A stretch of 64,000 nucleotides of DNA from Anastatus disparis (GCA_017163975.1 JAFFSR010000245.1:1875001-1939000); one strand, 5' to 3'. Counted from the stretch's first letter, positions 12,652 through 25,310 are shown. Numbers and translations: made by a program. The notes: generated from the sequence alone by a model not told the origin.

Positions 12652-14298
12652 TTGAGGATGTTCTGGCTATACAGTCTGTGTCAAAAGTTAGTATAAAAAA
12701 AATTTTCGATAACGGTTTATATTTTTGGGTGGGGAGGGTTTATTCAATTTTTCACGAAGTAATTTTATTAGATGATATTAAAGTAATCATTTTAAACCTT
12801 GTTTGATTTAAATATAATAATTTATTAAAAAGTTATAGCATTTTAAAGTTTATAACTTTTACCGAAATCTAATGTAATCATAAACAAAGGTGCCAAAGTT
12901 TCAAAAATAATTTTATTCCACAGCAACAAAGTTTATTTTGTTCATTTTAAAATTTAGGATCTATTGACAAGCATGGAATTTTGATTTTGATTTTTCATTC
13001 AAATTTATTGCTAATTATTTACGAAAAAATGCATATGTTCCAGATGGTACTCACTGTTTTATCGTACCCTCCTAAAAATGATCACGGAACTTATGATGCA
13101 ATATTTTGCGTCACTTTTTGTGTCACTTTTTGCGTCACTTTTTATATCACTTTTCGTGTCGCTTTATCGAGCCAAAAATGACGCAACTTTTTGTGCAACT
13201 TTTCCAAAAATATAATATAAAATAAATTATAAATATTTTTTTTTATTTTATTTTACATAATTTAAAAGCTGTTAAAATACAGAATCAAAAATATTTAGAG
13301 CATGATTTAATTGTCTACGTTTAAAGAATTAATTTGAATAAATCTTTGAAATAAATTGAAATTTCTTCATCTAAATTATTAAAGGAGTGTTAATAAAATG
13401 AAAACATTATTAAAAATTAAGAAGTTCAATTTTTAATGATAGAATGTCTATTTGTGTGTATTTGTATACATGTACATGTATAATATGTGCAAATGTGCAT
13501 GTATACAAATACACACACATACACGCTTACACACATACACATTCTATCATAAAAAATTGAACTTCTTAATTTTTAATAATGTTTTCATTTTATTAACACT
13601 CCTTTAATAATTTAGATGAAGAAATTTCAATTTATTTCAAAGATTTATTCAAATTAATTCTTTAAACGTAGACAATTAAATCATGCTCTAAATATTTTTG
13701 ATTCTGTATTTTAACAGCTTTTAAATTATGTAAAATAAAATAAAAAAAAAATATTTATAATTTATTTTATATTATATTTTTGGAAAAGTTGCGCAATTAG
13801 TTGAGCAAAAAGTTGCGTCACTTTTGGCTCGATAAAGCGACACGAAAAGTGATATAAAAAGTGACTTAAAAAGTGACATAAAAAGTGACGCAAAATATTG
13901 CATCATAAGTTCCGGGATCATTTTAAAGAGGGTAGAAAATGGGCAATGAATTTAAGTAAATAATAAAAATCAAAATTCCATCCTTGTCAATAGATTATAA
14001 ATTTTAAACTGAACAAAATAAACTTTGTTGCTGTCGAGTGAAATCATTTTTGAAACTTTGGCACCTTTGTTTGTGATTACATCAGATTTCGGTAAAAGTT
14101 ATAAACTTTAAAATGCTATAACTCTTTAATAAATTGTTATATTTAAATAAAACAAAATTTTAAATGACTGTTTTAATATTATATAATAAATTACCATGTG
14201 AAAAAATGAATGAGAATAAATTCTCCCAAAAATATAAACCATTATCGAAAATACTAACTTTTGACACAGACTGCATAGCTAGAACAACCTTAAATATT
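12652..14298. mobile_element. 1.65-kb palindromic foldback
   Basis: Two arms of roughly 800 bp, 12652-13465 and about 13508-14298, are inverted copies of each other. The outer end reads GGCTATACAGTCTGTGTCAA on the left and its complement near 14250-14280. The centre (13465-13508) is a TG/CA-rich spacer. Each arm carries four to five copies of a 12-13 bp unit of the type GCGTCACTTTTT (about 13107-13160 and 13840-13890). No transposase. The ORF at 12495-12806 crosses the end and looks spurious. Confidence 0.85.
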
Positions 14299-14484
14299 GT
14301 CTTTGGTTCCCAAGATATATCATAAGAGAGTTCCAAAATCGATCTCAGGATATAGTCATGTAAAATTGTCCACGATTAAAAATATCTGTTTTTAATACGA
14401 TGTAATACTGTTTATAAAAACTTTTCCAGTTTTATAATCACTTGAAATTTCAGATTTTAAGTAGATGTAAAAAGGACACCCTAT

Positions 14485-14718
14485 TGAAAATAATGACGTA
14501 TTTTTATGATGTCATTAAATAACGTCATTGTATGACGTCTTTTGGCGTGTCAGGAAACGGGGCGGAAAATGACGTCATTTTTGCAACACTAATAACATCC
14601 TTTCATTACTATTTTCTGCCTCATTCTCACCATACAGAATGACATTATTTCATAACGTCAATTATGTATTAAAAATAACGTCATTTTTTGTTTTAATTCA
14701 ATAATAATTACGTCATTT
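14485..14718. repeat. TGACGTCA-rich element, left part
   Basis: Dense in ACGTCATT and GACGTC motifs, with the phrase GGCGTGTCAGGAAACGGGGC near 14543. The same phrases resume at 20463 after the LINE, so this is one element split by LINE copy 2. The last 12 bases, ATTACGTCATTT (14707-14718), are the LINE target duplicate. Confidence 0.75.
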
Positions 14719-14944
14719 TGGGACTCGGGCTTTGGCGCTTGAAACGAACGGACGTGTTTGCGACGGGCTCCTCGCGATTGTGTAAACATCGACGGCGTGC
14801 GTGTTTATACAATAATAGTTGATTACAGCGTTCAAGCTTAACAATGATAGTTTCTTTTTCTTTTTTTTCCGGCGATAGCTAGTGGGAAATCTTCGGCTTG
14901 CAGGCTGCGATTGCAGCTGGTAAGCCGTCGTAAAGAATCTAACA

Positions 14945-16261
14945 ATGACCTCTCAAAATAAAGGCGTCGTTCTTAACACAGTTCCCACAACGCAAAAAAC
15001 TCAAGTACCAACCTAGGCTAGTGTTACAACAGAACCTCAAAAAAGTCAAGCAGTAGTCATTGATGCTATTGATGGTTGCACCAACGATGATTATATCGAT
15101 GGCTTTGAAAGTATAATTGACGTACAAGCAATCAGGTATATTTCTAAAATTTCTGCAAATCGTGTGTCTATATATCTCAGTGACAATAAAAGTGCGGACA
15201 GTTTAATCAAGCAAAGTGTAAATGTTAAAGGAAATGTGCTTAGCATAAGACCATACATCGATAAAAATAAAAGAGTTGTTCTTTCAAACGTCCAAGCAGA
15301 CATTCCAGACGAAGTTATCCTAAAAATCTTTAGTGACTTAGGTATTGTTCCTGTCTCAGGTCTGATGCGATTGCGTGCTAGCCTGTCAAAACCGGGAAGG
15401 GTGCATATTCTCTCTTTCCGACGGCAAATATATATTAAAGAAGAAGACGAAAAAAAATTAAAAGAAGTTGTTCAAATAAATTACGACAACATGAATTACT
15501 GGATTTTCATAAGTACGGATTCCACGGATTGTTTCGTGAGTAAACAAAGCGGGCACATAGCCAAAATGTGTCCAAAGAATACAGAACTGAATAGCAGTAA
15601 GTTTCCATCGCTCGGCAACAATACCAATATATTAACACAAAATGAAATGGAAGTATAAGAAGAAAATAATGTAAATATTATATCCGAAAGCAATGATCGA
15701 CCGCAGAAAAGGACAGCCGATGAGCTCTCATCAACTCAAGGTTCCACTACAAGCAGCTTTAGTACTAACCAACTAATGCGCCCCCCGCTACCTGCAAGCC
15801 AAAACAAAGACGCGAATAATAAAGTCAAGCATGAAAACAAGAAAAGAAAAGGTAACAACGAAGATAAATCAATGCAGGATAATACGAGGGACGGAGAGAG
15901 AACATTAGAAGAAAGCAAGTTACTAGAAGAACCTCTCATTAATGCCAAGTAAGTTTTGTGCTCTGATAACAAGACATATCCTCTAAGCTTCGATCAGTGC
16001 CAAGATTTACTTAACAAGTCAAGAGGGCATACTAACATAGGTGCATTGCTCGCGGAATTCACCAAGGATTTTGAAGGTTTGAAAAATATGCTTGACGATG
16101 CCTACCCGATGGTCAATAAAACAATAAAGGCAAGAATTTCTCGACTTAAAAAGAAAATAGATAAAATAAGTAAAGATGACATAGACATTAATGAATCAGG
16201 CACGAGTCTGACGACCTTAATAATTCCAAATAATTATGGCTATGGACAATTACGTAAATGA
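14945..16261 (+). pseudogene. LINE copy 2 ORF1 (gag-like nucleic-acid binding)
   Basis: From ATG 14945 one frame continues to 16261 with three internal stops (near 15015, 15656 and 15951). Blocks: GCTNDDYIDGFES, RPYIDKNKRVVLSN, a middle RRM-like region around VHILSFRRQIYIKEEDEK, and a knuckle CFVSKQSGHIAKMC in which the second cysteine of C-x2-C is replaced by serine. A lysine-rich linker and a C-terminal helix (FEGLKNMLDDAYPMVNKTI) follow. Its end overlaps the ORF2 start by 26 bp. It would package element RNA; here it is inactive. Confidence 0.85.
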
Positions 16262-19200
16262 TAACAACAATCTCAAGATTTTTTATTGGAACACACGGAG
16301 TCTTAAGCTACGTTTGGATGATATCAAAACTGTTCTTGGGCAAGTAGACGTCTTAGTATGCGTTGAGACTTAGCTCTCCGATAAAGACATTACAGGCTTC
16401 TCTGGGTTTAACACTTACAGACAGGACCGTACTCACTCTAGGGGTGGAGGTATCATTATTCTAGTTAAAAAAATCTATCTTTTTCTATTCTAGACAATAT
16501 ATTAAGCCTATGTACAACTGTAGAAATGTGTGGAATTTTTATTAATAATATCTCCATCCCCTCCATCTATTGGCCGTTTACCGAACCCCAGGTCATAACC
16601 TCTCACAAGATCAATGGGATAAAATTTTTTTTAATGCAACTAACAAAAAAAATTGTTTGATTGTCGGGAACTTCAATGCTCACAGTATCACGTGGAATTG
16701 CAACGACACTGACATTAACGAAGAAAGATTGGAATTTGCACTTAGCGATCAAAATTTAATTTTGCATAACTGTGAAACTTTCACTCATATTGACGCTCAT
16801 AGAAATACTATGTCCAATCTTGACCTGATTTTGTCATCATGTTCTATCGCTGATAAACTAAAAATTGATGTGTTAGAGGAGACATGGGGTTCGAACCATT
16901 TCCCTTTATTAATAGAATACAACACTCAAAAAAATATTTATGATAAAAAAAGCTTCAAAATAAAAACTAAGCGCACTGACTGGAATGCATTTACTGATGT
17001 GCTAAATGATAACTACTTAGAATTTTTAAATGAGGGATATGATCAGCTTTCTGCTTGTGAGAAGTATAATACATTTTTCAGTAAGATTTAATTTGCTCTC
17101 AGTGAATGCACTCCTAAACCTAATAATAACTATAAGGCTAACAAAAATGTAAAACACAATCCTAATCCCTGGTGGGATAGTGAATGCTACAGGGTAAAAC
17201 GTTTACGGAGAGCAGCCTTTAAAAGATGGCAATTCATGCGTGATAGCAAGAACTGAATTGTATATAAAAAAAGTTGTGCGATTGCCAGAAAAACATTTTT
17301 ACAAAAAAAAAGATCTAATTTCAGAAGTTTTGCTGAAAGTTTAAATTACCAATCCAGTCCTAGCTATGTATGGAACAAATGTAAGATTCTCAGAAATAAA
17401 TGGGTCAATGTTGCTCCATCCACTATTGATAGTAAAAAATTTAAGGCCGAAGCTGAAAAGGTTATAAATAAACTCTCACCTCCATGGGTACGTACTGATA
17501 CAAATGCTTGTTATACCGGAAACAATGAATTTTTTTATGACCAATTTAACTTTCTAGAATTTAACGTAGCCTTGGAGAGTAAGAACGAAAAGTCGGCCCC
17601 GGGTATGGATGGCATTGACTTTGACATTCTAAAAGGACTTCCTATTAAATACAAATTATTACTGCTTGATATATTTAATGAAATGCACTGTAAGTCTGAA
17701 TTTTCGGATGATTGGAAGGATTCTTTTATCCATTTTATATCCAAGGCCGGCTCTTCTGGGGTAAGACCAATCTCTTTAACTTCTTGTATATGTAAATTAT
17801 ATGAAACGCTAACTAAAAATAGATTACAGTGGTGGATTGAGCACAACAACCTCTTGCCGACAAGCCAATTCGGGTTCAGAAGAGGAAAGTCTTGCACAGA
17901 TAGCCTAGTTTATTTAAGCATGAGTTTAGAGAAAGCATTTTTGGGGGCAGTTAGACCCTGGCTGCTTTCCTGGATGTCAGCTCCGCTTCTAACAATGTAA
18001 ATGTAGATATATTACTGAGCAAATTGAGAGAAATTGGCTGTTCGATTAGTGTAATTAATTTTATTAAGCATTTATGCATTCCAGGCGCATTTTCTCGATC
18101 TTTAATTCTGATGAGCCACTCTGGGTTCACAAAGGTGTTCCTCAGGGTGGAGTCTTAAGCCCTCTGTTGTACATTATCTATGTAGCTAAAATTTTTCAGG
18201 GCGTAAGTAGTAGGGTTACCAACCTACAATTCGCTGACGACATCGCGGTTTTTATTAAATTTAAAAAGTTAGAAAGAAACAAAAAGATTCTTGAAAATGC
18301 GATTGGAACTATTGGTAGTAATCTGAGAGATTTAGGCCTGGATCTATCTCCCAATAAAAGCGTAATAGTACACTTTAATCGTTAAAATATTAAGCCTGGC
18401 TCCACATCTATCAATGTTGATGGTGTAGATATTAAATCTACAGAAAGTGTTAGATTCGTTGGTGTACTATATGACTATAGATTAACATTTAAGGAGCAAA
18501 TAAATTCGGTTAGAGCCAGATGTTTTAAAGCCATGAGTATAATGAAATTTCTATCTCATACTTGGTGGGGCTGCGCCGCAGCGTCTCTCATCATCATGTT
18601 TAAGAGGCGGCCGTATAGTTCTGTCCTTGTCTAATCTAAATTTTCGTTATAATTAGTAAACTAAATATTTTTATACAAAGGTAAGGGCAGAGCCCAATAG
18701 ATTCAAGGATAAACAAACGATTCTATTCTATGAAAAAATATAAAATTTTCATTAGTTTTCGAGTGAAGTCTGAAACGGAAAAAGAGTTGAACACTTCAAT
18801 CAAATTTAACTCTTTTTCCGTTTCAGACTTCACTCGAAAACTAATGAAAATTTTATATTTTTTCATAGAATAGAATCATTTGCTCATCCTTAAATCTATT
18901 GGGCTCTGCCCTTACTTTTGTATAAAAATATTTAATTTAGTCATAATAACGAAAATTTAGATTAGACAAGGACAGAACTATACAGCCTCCTCTTAAAAGC
19001 TTTGTTAGATCTATTCTAGAATATGGTTCTGTAGCGTATTTTCCTAAAACCGAAAGTTTAATATTAAAACTAGAAAAAATACAAAATGCAGCCATCAGAG
19101 TTGCGCTTGGATATCGAAAATCCACACCTAACAATGTTCTGCTAGCGGAATCTAAAATTCCGTCAGTTTACAGCCGCGTAAAATATCTATCTTGCTCATA

Positions 19201-20363
19201 TTTAAGTAAAGTTATAGCTACCAAAAACCATCTATTGACTAAAAAAATCAAAGAATAATATGGAACTATTAATTGTAATGCTGAACACCGTAAATTGCTG
19301 GACAAATGTGTCATCCTCATTCTAAATCTTGAGCCAAATATTCTTAAAAACAATTTATTTGATGATGAGTACAGAGATATTTACTTCCAAATACCCGTTG
19401 ATCTCAACTCCGGCAGGAAACTGCAAGACGCGTCATGCACAAAGGATGCCTTTGTGCAAATCACAGGTGGCACCGATTCAGTCCAAATATTAACGGATGG
19501 AAGCAAAATCGATCGCGCAGGGTTTACTGGAGCAGCATGTTACTGTCCCCAGTTCAATATTGAAATTATGAAAAGCATTGACAATAATGTCTCAGTGTTT
19601 ACCGCGGAATGTGTTGCGCTCAGTGAAGCTTTAAACATCGCTCTCGAACATTCTAATAACAACTTTCTTGTTCTCTCGGACTCTAGAAGCGCATTGCAAT
19701 GTTTAAATAGAGTAAGTCTTAGTATTAAGAATAACCCAATCATTTATGACATAAAAAAAGAAATTTATTAAATTTTGTAAACTAAATAAAAACGTAAATG
19801 CTCTTAGATTCATGTGGGTGCCTGCGCATGTTGGTATCCCAGAGAACGAGAAAGTTGACGAACTAGCCAAAAAAGACACCTTGCGTACGGTTTGTGACAT
19901 CGAGTGCGTTCCGTATACAGACTTGTTTCAAACCTTTAGAAAAACAACTGAAGACGAGACATTTGAAAATGCTCTAAGGATTGGTACTGAGAAGGGTAGG
20001 GAATACTTTGAACTATATTACAAAGACAGTGCTGCTCCTTGGTATGCTAAAACAAAGCTTTCCAGAAAAGTTATCGTAACAGTCAACCGTTGTAGAGCAA
20101 ACCATTACAGCTTGGCTGCATCGTTAGCCAGGGTCAACATCGTAAATAGTAGTAGTTGTCAATGCGGACATCACACCCAAGACCTAAATCATATGCTATG
20201 GTCCTGTAGTCTTTTTGATAATCAACGTAAAGAGATGTATAATAAATTAGTGCGTAAGGGATTGCATCCCCCCTTTTTATGTGAAATGTTGTTAGCTCAT
20301 CCGAACGTATATGCTTGTAAAATCATGGTAGAATTCTTCGACAAATGTAACCTTAATGTATAA
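16236..20363 (+). pseudogene. LINE copy 2 ORF2: endonuclease-RT-RNase H
   Basis: Begins MAMDNYVNDNNNLKIFYWN, an APE endonuclease start, then VLVCVET, a frameshifted patch near 16480-16560, VYRTPG, VGNFNAHSITWN and SNLDLILSS. Reverse transcriptase: APGMDGIDFDIL (17597), VRPISLTS (17761), FGFRRGKS (17869), GVPQGGVLSPLLY (18134-18172) and catalytic FADDIAV (18232-18252). RNase H: ILTDGSKID (19486-19512), FTAECVALSEAL, LVLSDSRSAL, and WVPAHVGIPENEKVDE (19815-19862). The C-terminus has a C-x-C-x4-H zinc-like patch at CQCGHHTQDLNHMLWSC. Frameshifts and the insert at 18604 inactivate it. Confidence 0.9.
18604..18992. mobile_element. TTAA-target foldback MITE, copy 2 (389 bp)
   Basis: Starts GAGGCGGCCGTATAGTTCTG, ends with the complement, and TTAA flanks it at 18600-18603 and 18993-18996. 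The arms pair almost throughout around a centre near 18790. The LINE ORF2 frame runs ...LIIMF into the left TTAA and resumes KSFVRSILEYG after the right one, so the insertion is exact. It is a sister to the copies at 226, 38675 and 44016 by terminus layout, but its interior differs. Confidence 0.9.
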
Positions 20364-20462
20364 TATGTAAACTAACTAATGTTTTTGTTAATGTATCAAA
20401 ACTCTTGTAGGCTAAATAAGCCAAACTATTTTTGGTTTCAATAAAGCCTTTTGGAAAAAAAA

Positions 20463-21445
20463 ATTACGTCATTTGGCGTGTCAGGAATCGGGACGGAAAA
20501 TGACGTCATTTCAAAACGTTTTTTTTTTGCCCATATTCTTGCCATACGGAATAACGTCATTTATGTATTGAAAATGACGTCAGTTGTTTTAGTTCAGTCC
20601 TTATTGAAAATAATTACGCCATTTGTTGTATCAGGAATTGGGGCGGAAAATTACGTCATTTTTATAATACTAATAACGTCATTTCATTACGTTATTTCCC
20701 CTGTTGAAAACAATGACGTCTTTCTAAGATGTCTTTGAAAGACGTCTTCAAAGACGTCATTTTCTCCAAATTCAGGAGAAAATAACATCATTTTTCATGA
20801 ATTATGTCATTGAAAAATGACTATACATGATAATCATTTTCCATTTAAAGGAAAAAACAAAAACGAGGAAACCTCGTAGTTTTAACTCTTCGAAAAACGA
20901 AGAGCATTTGCGATTGAACTGAGAGCGTTCTGGACTTGTATATCTGCGTCTTTGAAATTTGCATAAGGGATAGCAAAACACGAAAACCGCCACCTGGTGA
21001 GTTAATATTAAATGGACGCAATCGACTATCAATTCGACTGTAAGTCACTAAGTGGCGTTTTTTTAAAGTTTTCTCATCTTTGATGCAAATTTCGAAGATG
21101 CAGAAAAAAAGGCCAGAATAATCTCAGCTTAATCGCAAATGTTCTTCGTTTTTCGAAGAGTTGAAACGACGAGGTTTCCTCGTTTTTGTTTTTTCCTTTA
21201 AATGGAAAATGATTATCGTGTAAAGTCATTTTTCAATGACACAATTCATGAAAAATGACGTTTTTTCCCTGAATTTGGAGAAAATGACGTATTTGGTCGT
21301 GTCTTAGATTGGAACAAAAAAAGACGACATTTTTACAATGTTTAGAAAAGCTATTTAACAAATGTCATCTTTTTATAATTTCAAAGACGTATTTTTTTAA
21401 TAAAAATTCGTAGAAAAAGACGTCATTTTTTATAAAAAAAAACGC
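20463..21445. repeat. TGACGTCA-rich element, right part, with foldback
   Basis: Resumes the element cut at 14718, with GGCGTGTCAGGAATCGGGAC at 20475 and a second related unit near 20625. At least a dozen ACGTCATT/GACGTC motifs. From about 20757 to 21293 it is an inverted repeat: AACGAGGAAACCTCGT and CTCTTCGAAAAACGAAGAG on one arm answer complementary text near 21145-21190. No coding sequence. Probably a non-autonomous DNA element; relatives lie at 56090-56205. Confidence 0.75.
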
Positions 21446-22670
21446 TGCCAAGTGCTTTGGCGGAATGCTTTCTCATAGAGCTCCTTCAGTTTAATTAATT
21501 TTTTTATATTTATTTAAATGTGATTTTAATATAAGAAAATTGTCTAACATTAATATTTACTCATATTGTACTTTATAAATTTCGAACATATATGCTAGTT
21601 AATTGCCTTTTCAACATTTATAATGTATTTTAAAGCATCTAATAATACAAAAAAATTTGTTCTATTGAAAAAATGATATAATGTAGTAATAAAAAGAATG
21701 ATTAAAACAAAATTTCTAGATTCTATTCTATATATATATATATATAAATTCTATTTTTCATTTATCAAAAAAGATAAATGAAAAATAAAAATTTTTATGA
21801 AAATTTTCAAAATGCTCTTTAATTAAAACTGCGCTGAGAAAATTAGTTTTCCAAAGCTTGTTTTCTTAAGACAGTAGCAAATAACTTGCATACAAATTTT
21901 GGAGCAAATCTATCGAATGGTAAAAATTTCAAACAACACCTAAAGGAGATTCAGATAAAATAAATTCTTCGTGTGTGCAAATTGCTGCTAATATTATGTT
22001 GTACACTAAAAACTAAATGCAACCTAATCGCATTAATCAAAAACTAAGGAATATTCTGCTACCAATTTATTAAAACTTTAAATGTTACAAATATAACCTA
22101 CATTTATAAAAAAATGAGTTTATCTGATCTCAAGAAGGTAAATATATGATATAATGAAGTATACCTCAACAACATATTGTGTTTGGCTATACTTACTGTT
22201 TATAAAAAAAAATTTTACATTATAGAAGCTATTAATTTTGTTATTTTCTACATTTCAGAACTATTTTTTAATATTAAAAAAATACTTTTAGAATATTTTT
22301 TTATGAACAGTTACAAAAAGTATTCAATTAATAACCTTTTAATTGCCATGGCAAAAATTTTCATATGGTAACTTTATTAAAATAAATGCCATGATAGTCA
22401 ATGGATTAAAATTCCTTAAAATATTTGAAATAATCATTAAATGAATGCATTTTATGAATTTTCAACATATACTTTTAAATTATTTAAAAATTTTTATTTT
22501 TGATGAAAAAAATATGTAATATTGTCGGGACGGGCATCGAAAACATCACGAATTTCACGACACTACAGCTTTATCATTCTCAGTGGTAAAATGTAAAATT
22601 CATTCAACTTTTTAACTGGGCAAATGTAAATCGAAATCAATATTCCAAATATTATATAAGTAGTTATTAA
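21446..22670. other. AT-rich intergenic stretch
   Basis: No gene. Bases 22570-22660 resemble 44690-44750 (the shared phrase CAATATTCCAAATATTATAT), so part is a dispersed repeat. The rest shows only A/T runs and a short TA run near 21730. Confidence 0.5.
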
Positions 22671-22790
22671 GGCACCATGGATCGTCATAACAAACCCTCA
22701 CTCTACCACCCCAAAGGTTACTGACCATACAGTCAATGACCTCTGAGAAGATAGTGTGAGGGTATTGTTGTGACGGTACATAATACCCCA
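22671..22790. mobile_element. 120-bp hairpin MITE, copy 1
   Basis: Begins GGCACCATGGATCGTCATAA and ends GACGGTACATAATACCCC, with imperfect inverted ends and a GAGGTCATTGAC-type core. A second copy lies in the other orientation at 41872-41983. Both sit next to the same host phrase, AATATTATAT.AGTAGTTATT, so both loci share the insertion and its flank. Confidence 0.7.
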
Positions 22791-22894
22791 CAAAAAATAA
22801 ATAAATAAATTTATTTTTAAATAAATCAAATAAATAATTAGAAAAAATATTTTAGTTAAAAAATTTATTTCTACATATAAAATTAAATATAAAA

Positions 22895-23700
22895 TACACA
22901 CGCACACAAATTTAAAATTTAAAATTTATTATTTATATATTACGCGTACTAACGCACGCACACACATGCACACACACTCGCATACGCACGCCGCATACAC
23001 GAAAAATATGTTTTTAAAAATATTTAAAATCAAAAATTTGTTACACAAACACATAATTTAAAGAGTTTTAAAAAATAAATTTAAAATACACACAAAAATA
23101 CATAAGTTTTTAAAAAATAAATTTTAAACACACAAAAATACATACATGTACACACACATACACGAAAATATATTTTTAAAATATTTGAAATAAAATTTGT
23201 CACACAAACACATAATTTAAAAAGTTTTGAAAAAATAAATTTTAAACACACAAAAATACATACACACACATACACGAAAATATATTTTTAAAAATATTTA
23301 AAATAAAATTTGTCACACAAACACAATTTAAAAAGTTTTGAAAAAATAAATTTAAAACACACACAAAAATACATAAGTTTTTACAAAATAAATTTTTAAC
23401 ACAAAAATACATACACGTACACACACATACACGAAAATATATTTTTAAAATATTTAAAATAAAATTTGTCACACAAACACATAATTTAAAAAGTTTTTAA
23501 AAAATAAATTTTAAACACACAAAAATACATACACGTACACACACATACACGAAAATATATTTTTAAAAATATTTAAAATAAAATTTGTCACACAAACACA
23601 TAATTTAAAAAGTTTTGAAAAAATAAATTTAAAACACATACAAAAATACATAAGTTTTTAAAAAATAAATTTTAAACACACAAAAATACATACACGTGCA
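22895..23700. repeat. Minisatellite, 112-163 bp units
   Basis: At least five units, anchored by CACGAAAATAT at 22998, 23161, 23273, 23430 and 23548, each with ATTTAAAATAAAATTTGTCA and ACACACAAAAATACATA blocks. Spacing alternates because some units carry an extra 40-bp segment. Long minus-strand ORFs rich in Cys, Val and Tyr are by-products of the ACACAC content. Confidence 0.85.
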
Positions 23701-23701
23701 C

Positions 23702-24560
23702 TTATATTATACTGTCATTTTGAAAATTCACTGCCTCTGCTGCACAGTCCGGGCAGAGCCAGAGCCCGCAGTCATCACATCTTGACCACAACCGGATTCC
23801 TTGTCGATGAAATCTCTTGGTACAACCCCAACAAACATCCTAGTTTCAGCAGGGTCATTCCACTGACGGATCTGGTTTACGTTATGGCACGGGGATGATT
23901 CTTTCAACTACTCTTCTTTTTTCTAGTAATCGGCGTAAATGCCGCTCAGCACGTCTCATGTTGTTGTCTCGCTCCAGGCGCAGTTTTCGCATCTAAATGC
24001 GCCAAAACCCCTTCATCGTTGCAATTATGCGATGCTGCCGAGCTTCATCTGCTCTGCACTAGTAATAATTTTGAAGAATATCTTCCTCTTCAACATCCTC
24101 TTCTTCTTCTATCGGAATGTTGTCAGGATCGTTTTGCACGTCATCAATGGTCTCAGCCTCTGACCAGAATGCTGAATCTATAGATTCAGCATCTTCCTCC
24201 ATTTGTACGTTTTCTTTGGCACCCATTTGTACATTTTCTTCTCGTATTTGGTCTTGTTGCTGCTGAACTTGATTATTATCCATAACCAGGATTTCTTGGT
24301 GCTGCCCGATATTTTCTACAAAGACTGCAGCAATTTCATCGTTGTTCATATTTTGCTCGTTTAAAAAATTTACCACTTCAATCGGTTCGTTATTATTTAT
24401 TAATACCCAATAATCTTCAGGAATGAAGATATTGCATATCCCTTAATCACTGTAATTCACAAACGGCGCGATATTAATAACAACGGGTACCTCCATCTGT
24501 ACATCATTGTCGTCGCTGATGATGATCGGTGGTGGAGGTTGAACTTCTCTACGAGCTAAT
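23702..24560 (-). pseudogene. Zinc-finger protein pseudogene (CxxC x3)
   Basis: One minus-strand frame runs from about 24560 to the TAA at 23702 with several in-frame stops. Order: a proline-rich start with an IIISDDNDVQMEVPVV stretch, a FIPEDYWVLI block, an acidic Gln-rich middle (24376-24059; IEEEEDVEEED), a basic Arg-rich helix (MRKLRLERDNNMRRAERHL), then a C-terminal zinc module CWGC-(17)-CDDC-(6)-CPDC. The acidic plus basic plus zinc layout suggests a DNA-associated or transposon-encoded protein; family not recognised. Base composition is GC-richer than its neighbours. Confidence 0.6.
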
Positions 24561-25056
24561 TGATTTTACGAATTTTACTGCTTGCTGTGGTGATGAGAAC
24601 TGATGGTCTTTACAAGTTCACAATAACTATAAAAAGTATGCATCCCTCCTCCCTCAACTCTTGAAAATTATAAAATTTTTAATTCACACGCTAAAACTAT
24701 AATATGATTCTTTTTTTACCAGAAAAATATCAAAATTCTATATTAAATATGAATTTTTTTAATAAAAGCTTGGTTTTCCAGAAAACCAATACACGGGCTG
24801 GCAAAAATTAAGCTTACATTTTAAGTTTAAATAGCGAGAAATGTGAAAAAATGATCAAGTGTCTGTGAGAAAAATTTTATTTTACGCCAAATTTTTAACC
24901 ATAGTGGTGATTTAGCATAAATAATTTTCGTATTAATAAAAAGTCACATACCGCTCTCACGCTACGAGTGTCAATCTGATTCTTTTTGCAAGAAATTTTA
25001 ACGAAAAGACGCATGTTCGGGTGCTGATGTTATAAATTCTTTAATTTTAACGTGAG

Positions 25057-25090
<34 letters not shown>

Positions 25091-25225
25091 TTCTCTTTTC
25101 TATTTTAGCGTGAAGAATTTCAGCGCGAGAAACGTCTCTCACTGTCTTTCTCTCTTTTTTCTTTCTCTGTTTTCCCTATTTTATTATTATGATTTTTAAT
25201 TAAAAATATATGTGTATATATAACC

Positions 25226-25288
<63 letters not shown>

Positions 25289-25310
25289 ATCTGTGAGTAT
25301 ATCAACGTGG
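24561..25310. other. AT-rich stretch with (CT)n runs
   Basis: No gene. Contains CT microsatellites at 25061-25088 and 25228-25292. Related phrases (GCGTGAGAAATCTCTC and GCGCGAGAAACGTCTC) sit either side of the first. Confidence 0.6.

Larger units (their letters stand above)
14719..20462 (+). mobile_element. I-like LINE, copy 2 (full length, 5.7 kb)
   Basis: Bounded by a 12-bp target duplication, ATTACGTCATTT at 14707-14718 and 20463-20474, with AATAAAGCC and a short poly-A at the 3' end. The 5'UTR starts GGGACTCGGGCTTTGGCG and is GC-richer than its surroundings. ORF1 (14945-16261) and ORF2 (16236-20363) are both recognisable over their full length. One foldback transposon (18604-18992) interrupts the RT/connection region. 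Only a few stops, so younger than copy 1 at 2470. Confidence 0.9.

Noticed and set aside
12495..12806. 103-codon Phe/Ile-rich ORF
   Set aside because: Runs from poly-T-rich DNA into the palindrome arm; composition explains it.
22698..23472. Minus-strand ORFs with CVCV repeats
   Set aside because: Products of ACACAC minisatellite units; they change with unit length and have no start context.
22895..23700. CRISPR-like array
   Set aside because: The regular repeats are a minisatellite without unique spacers, in an insect-type genome.
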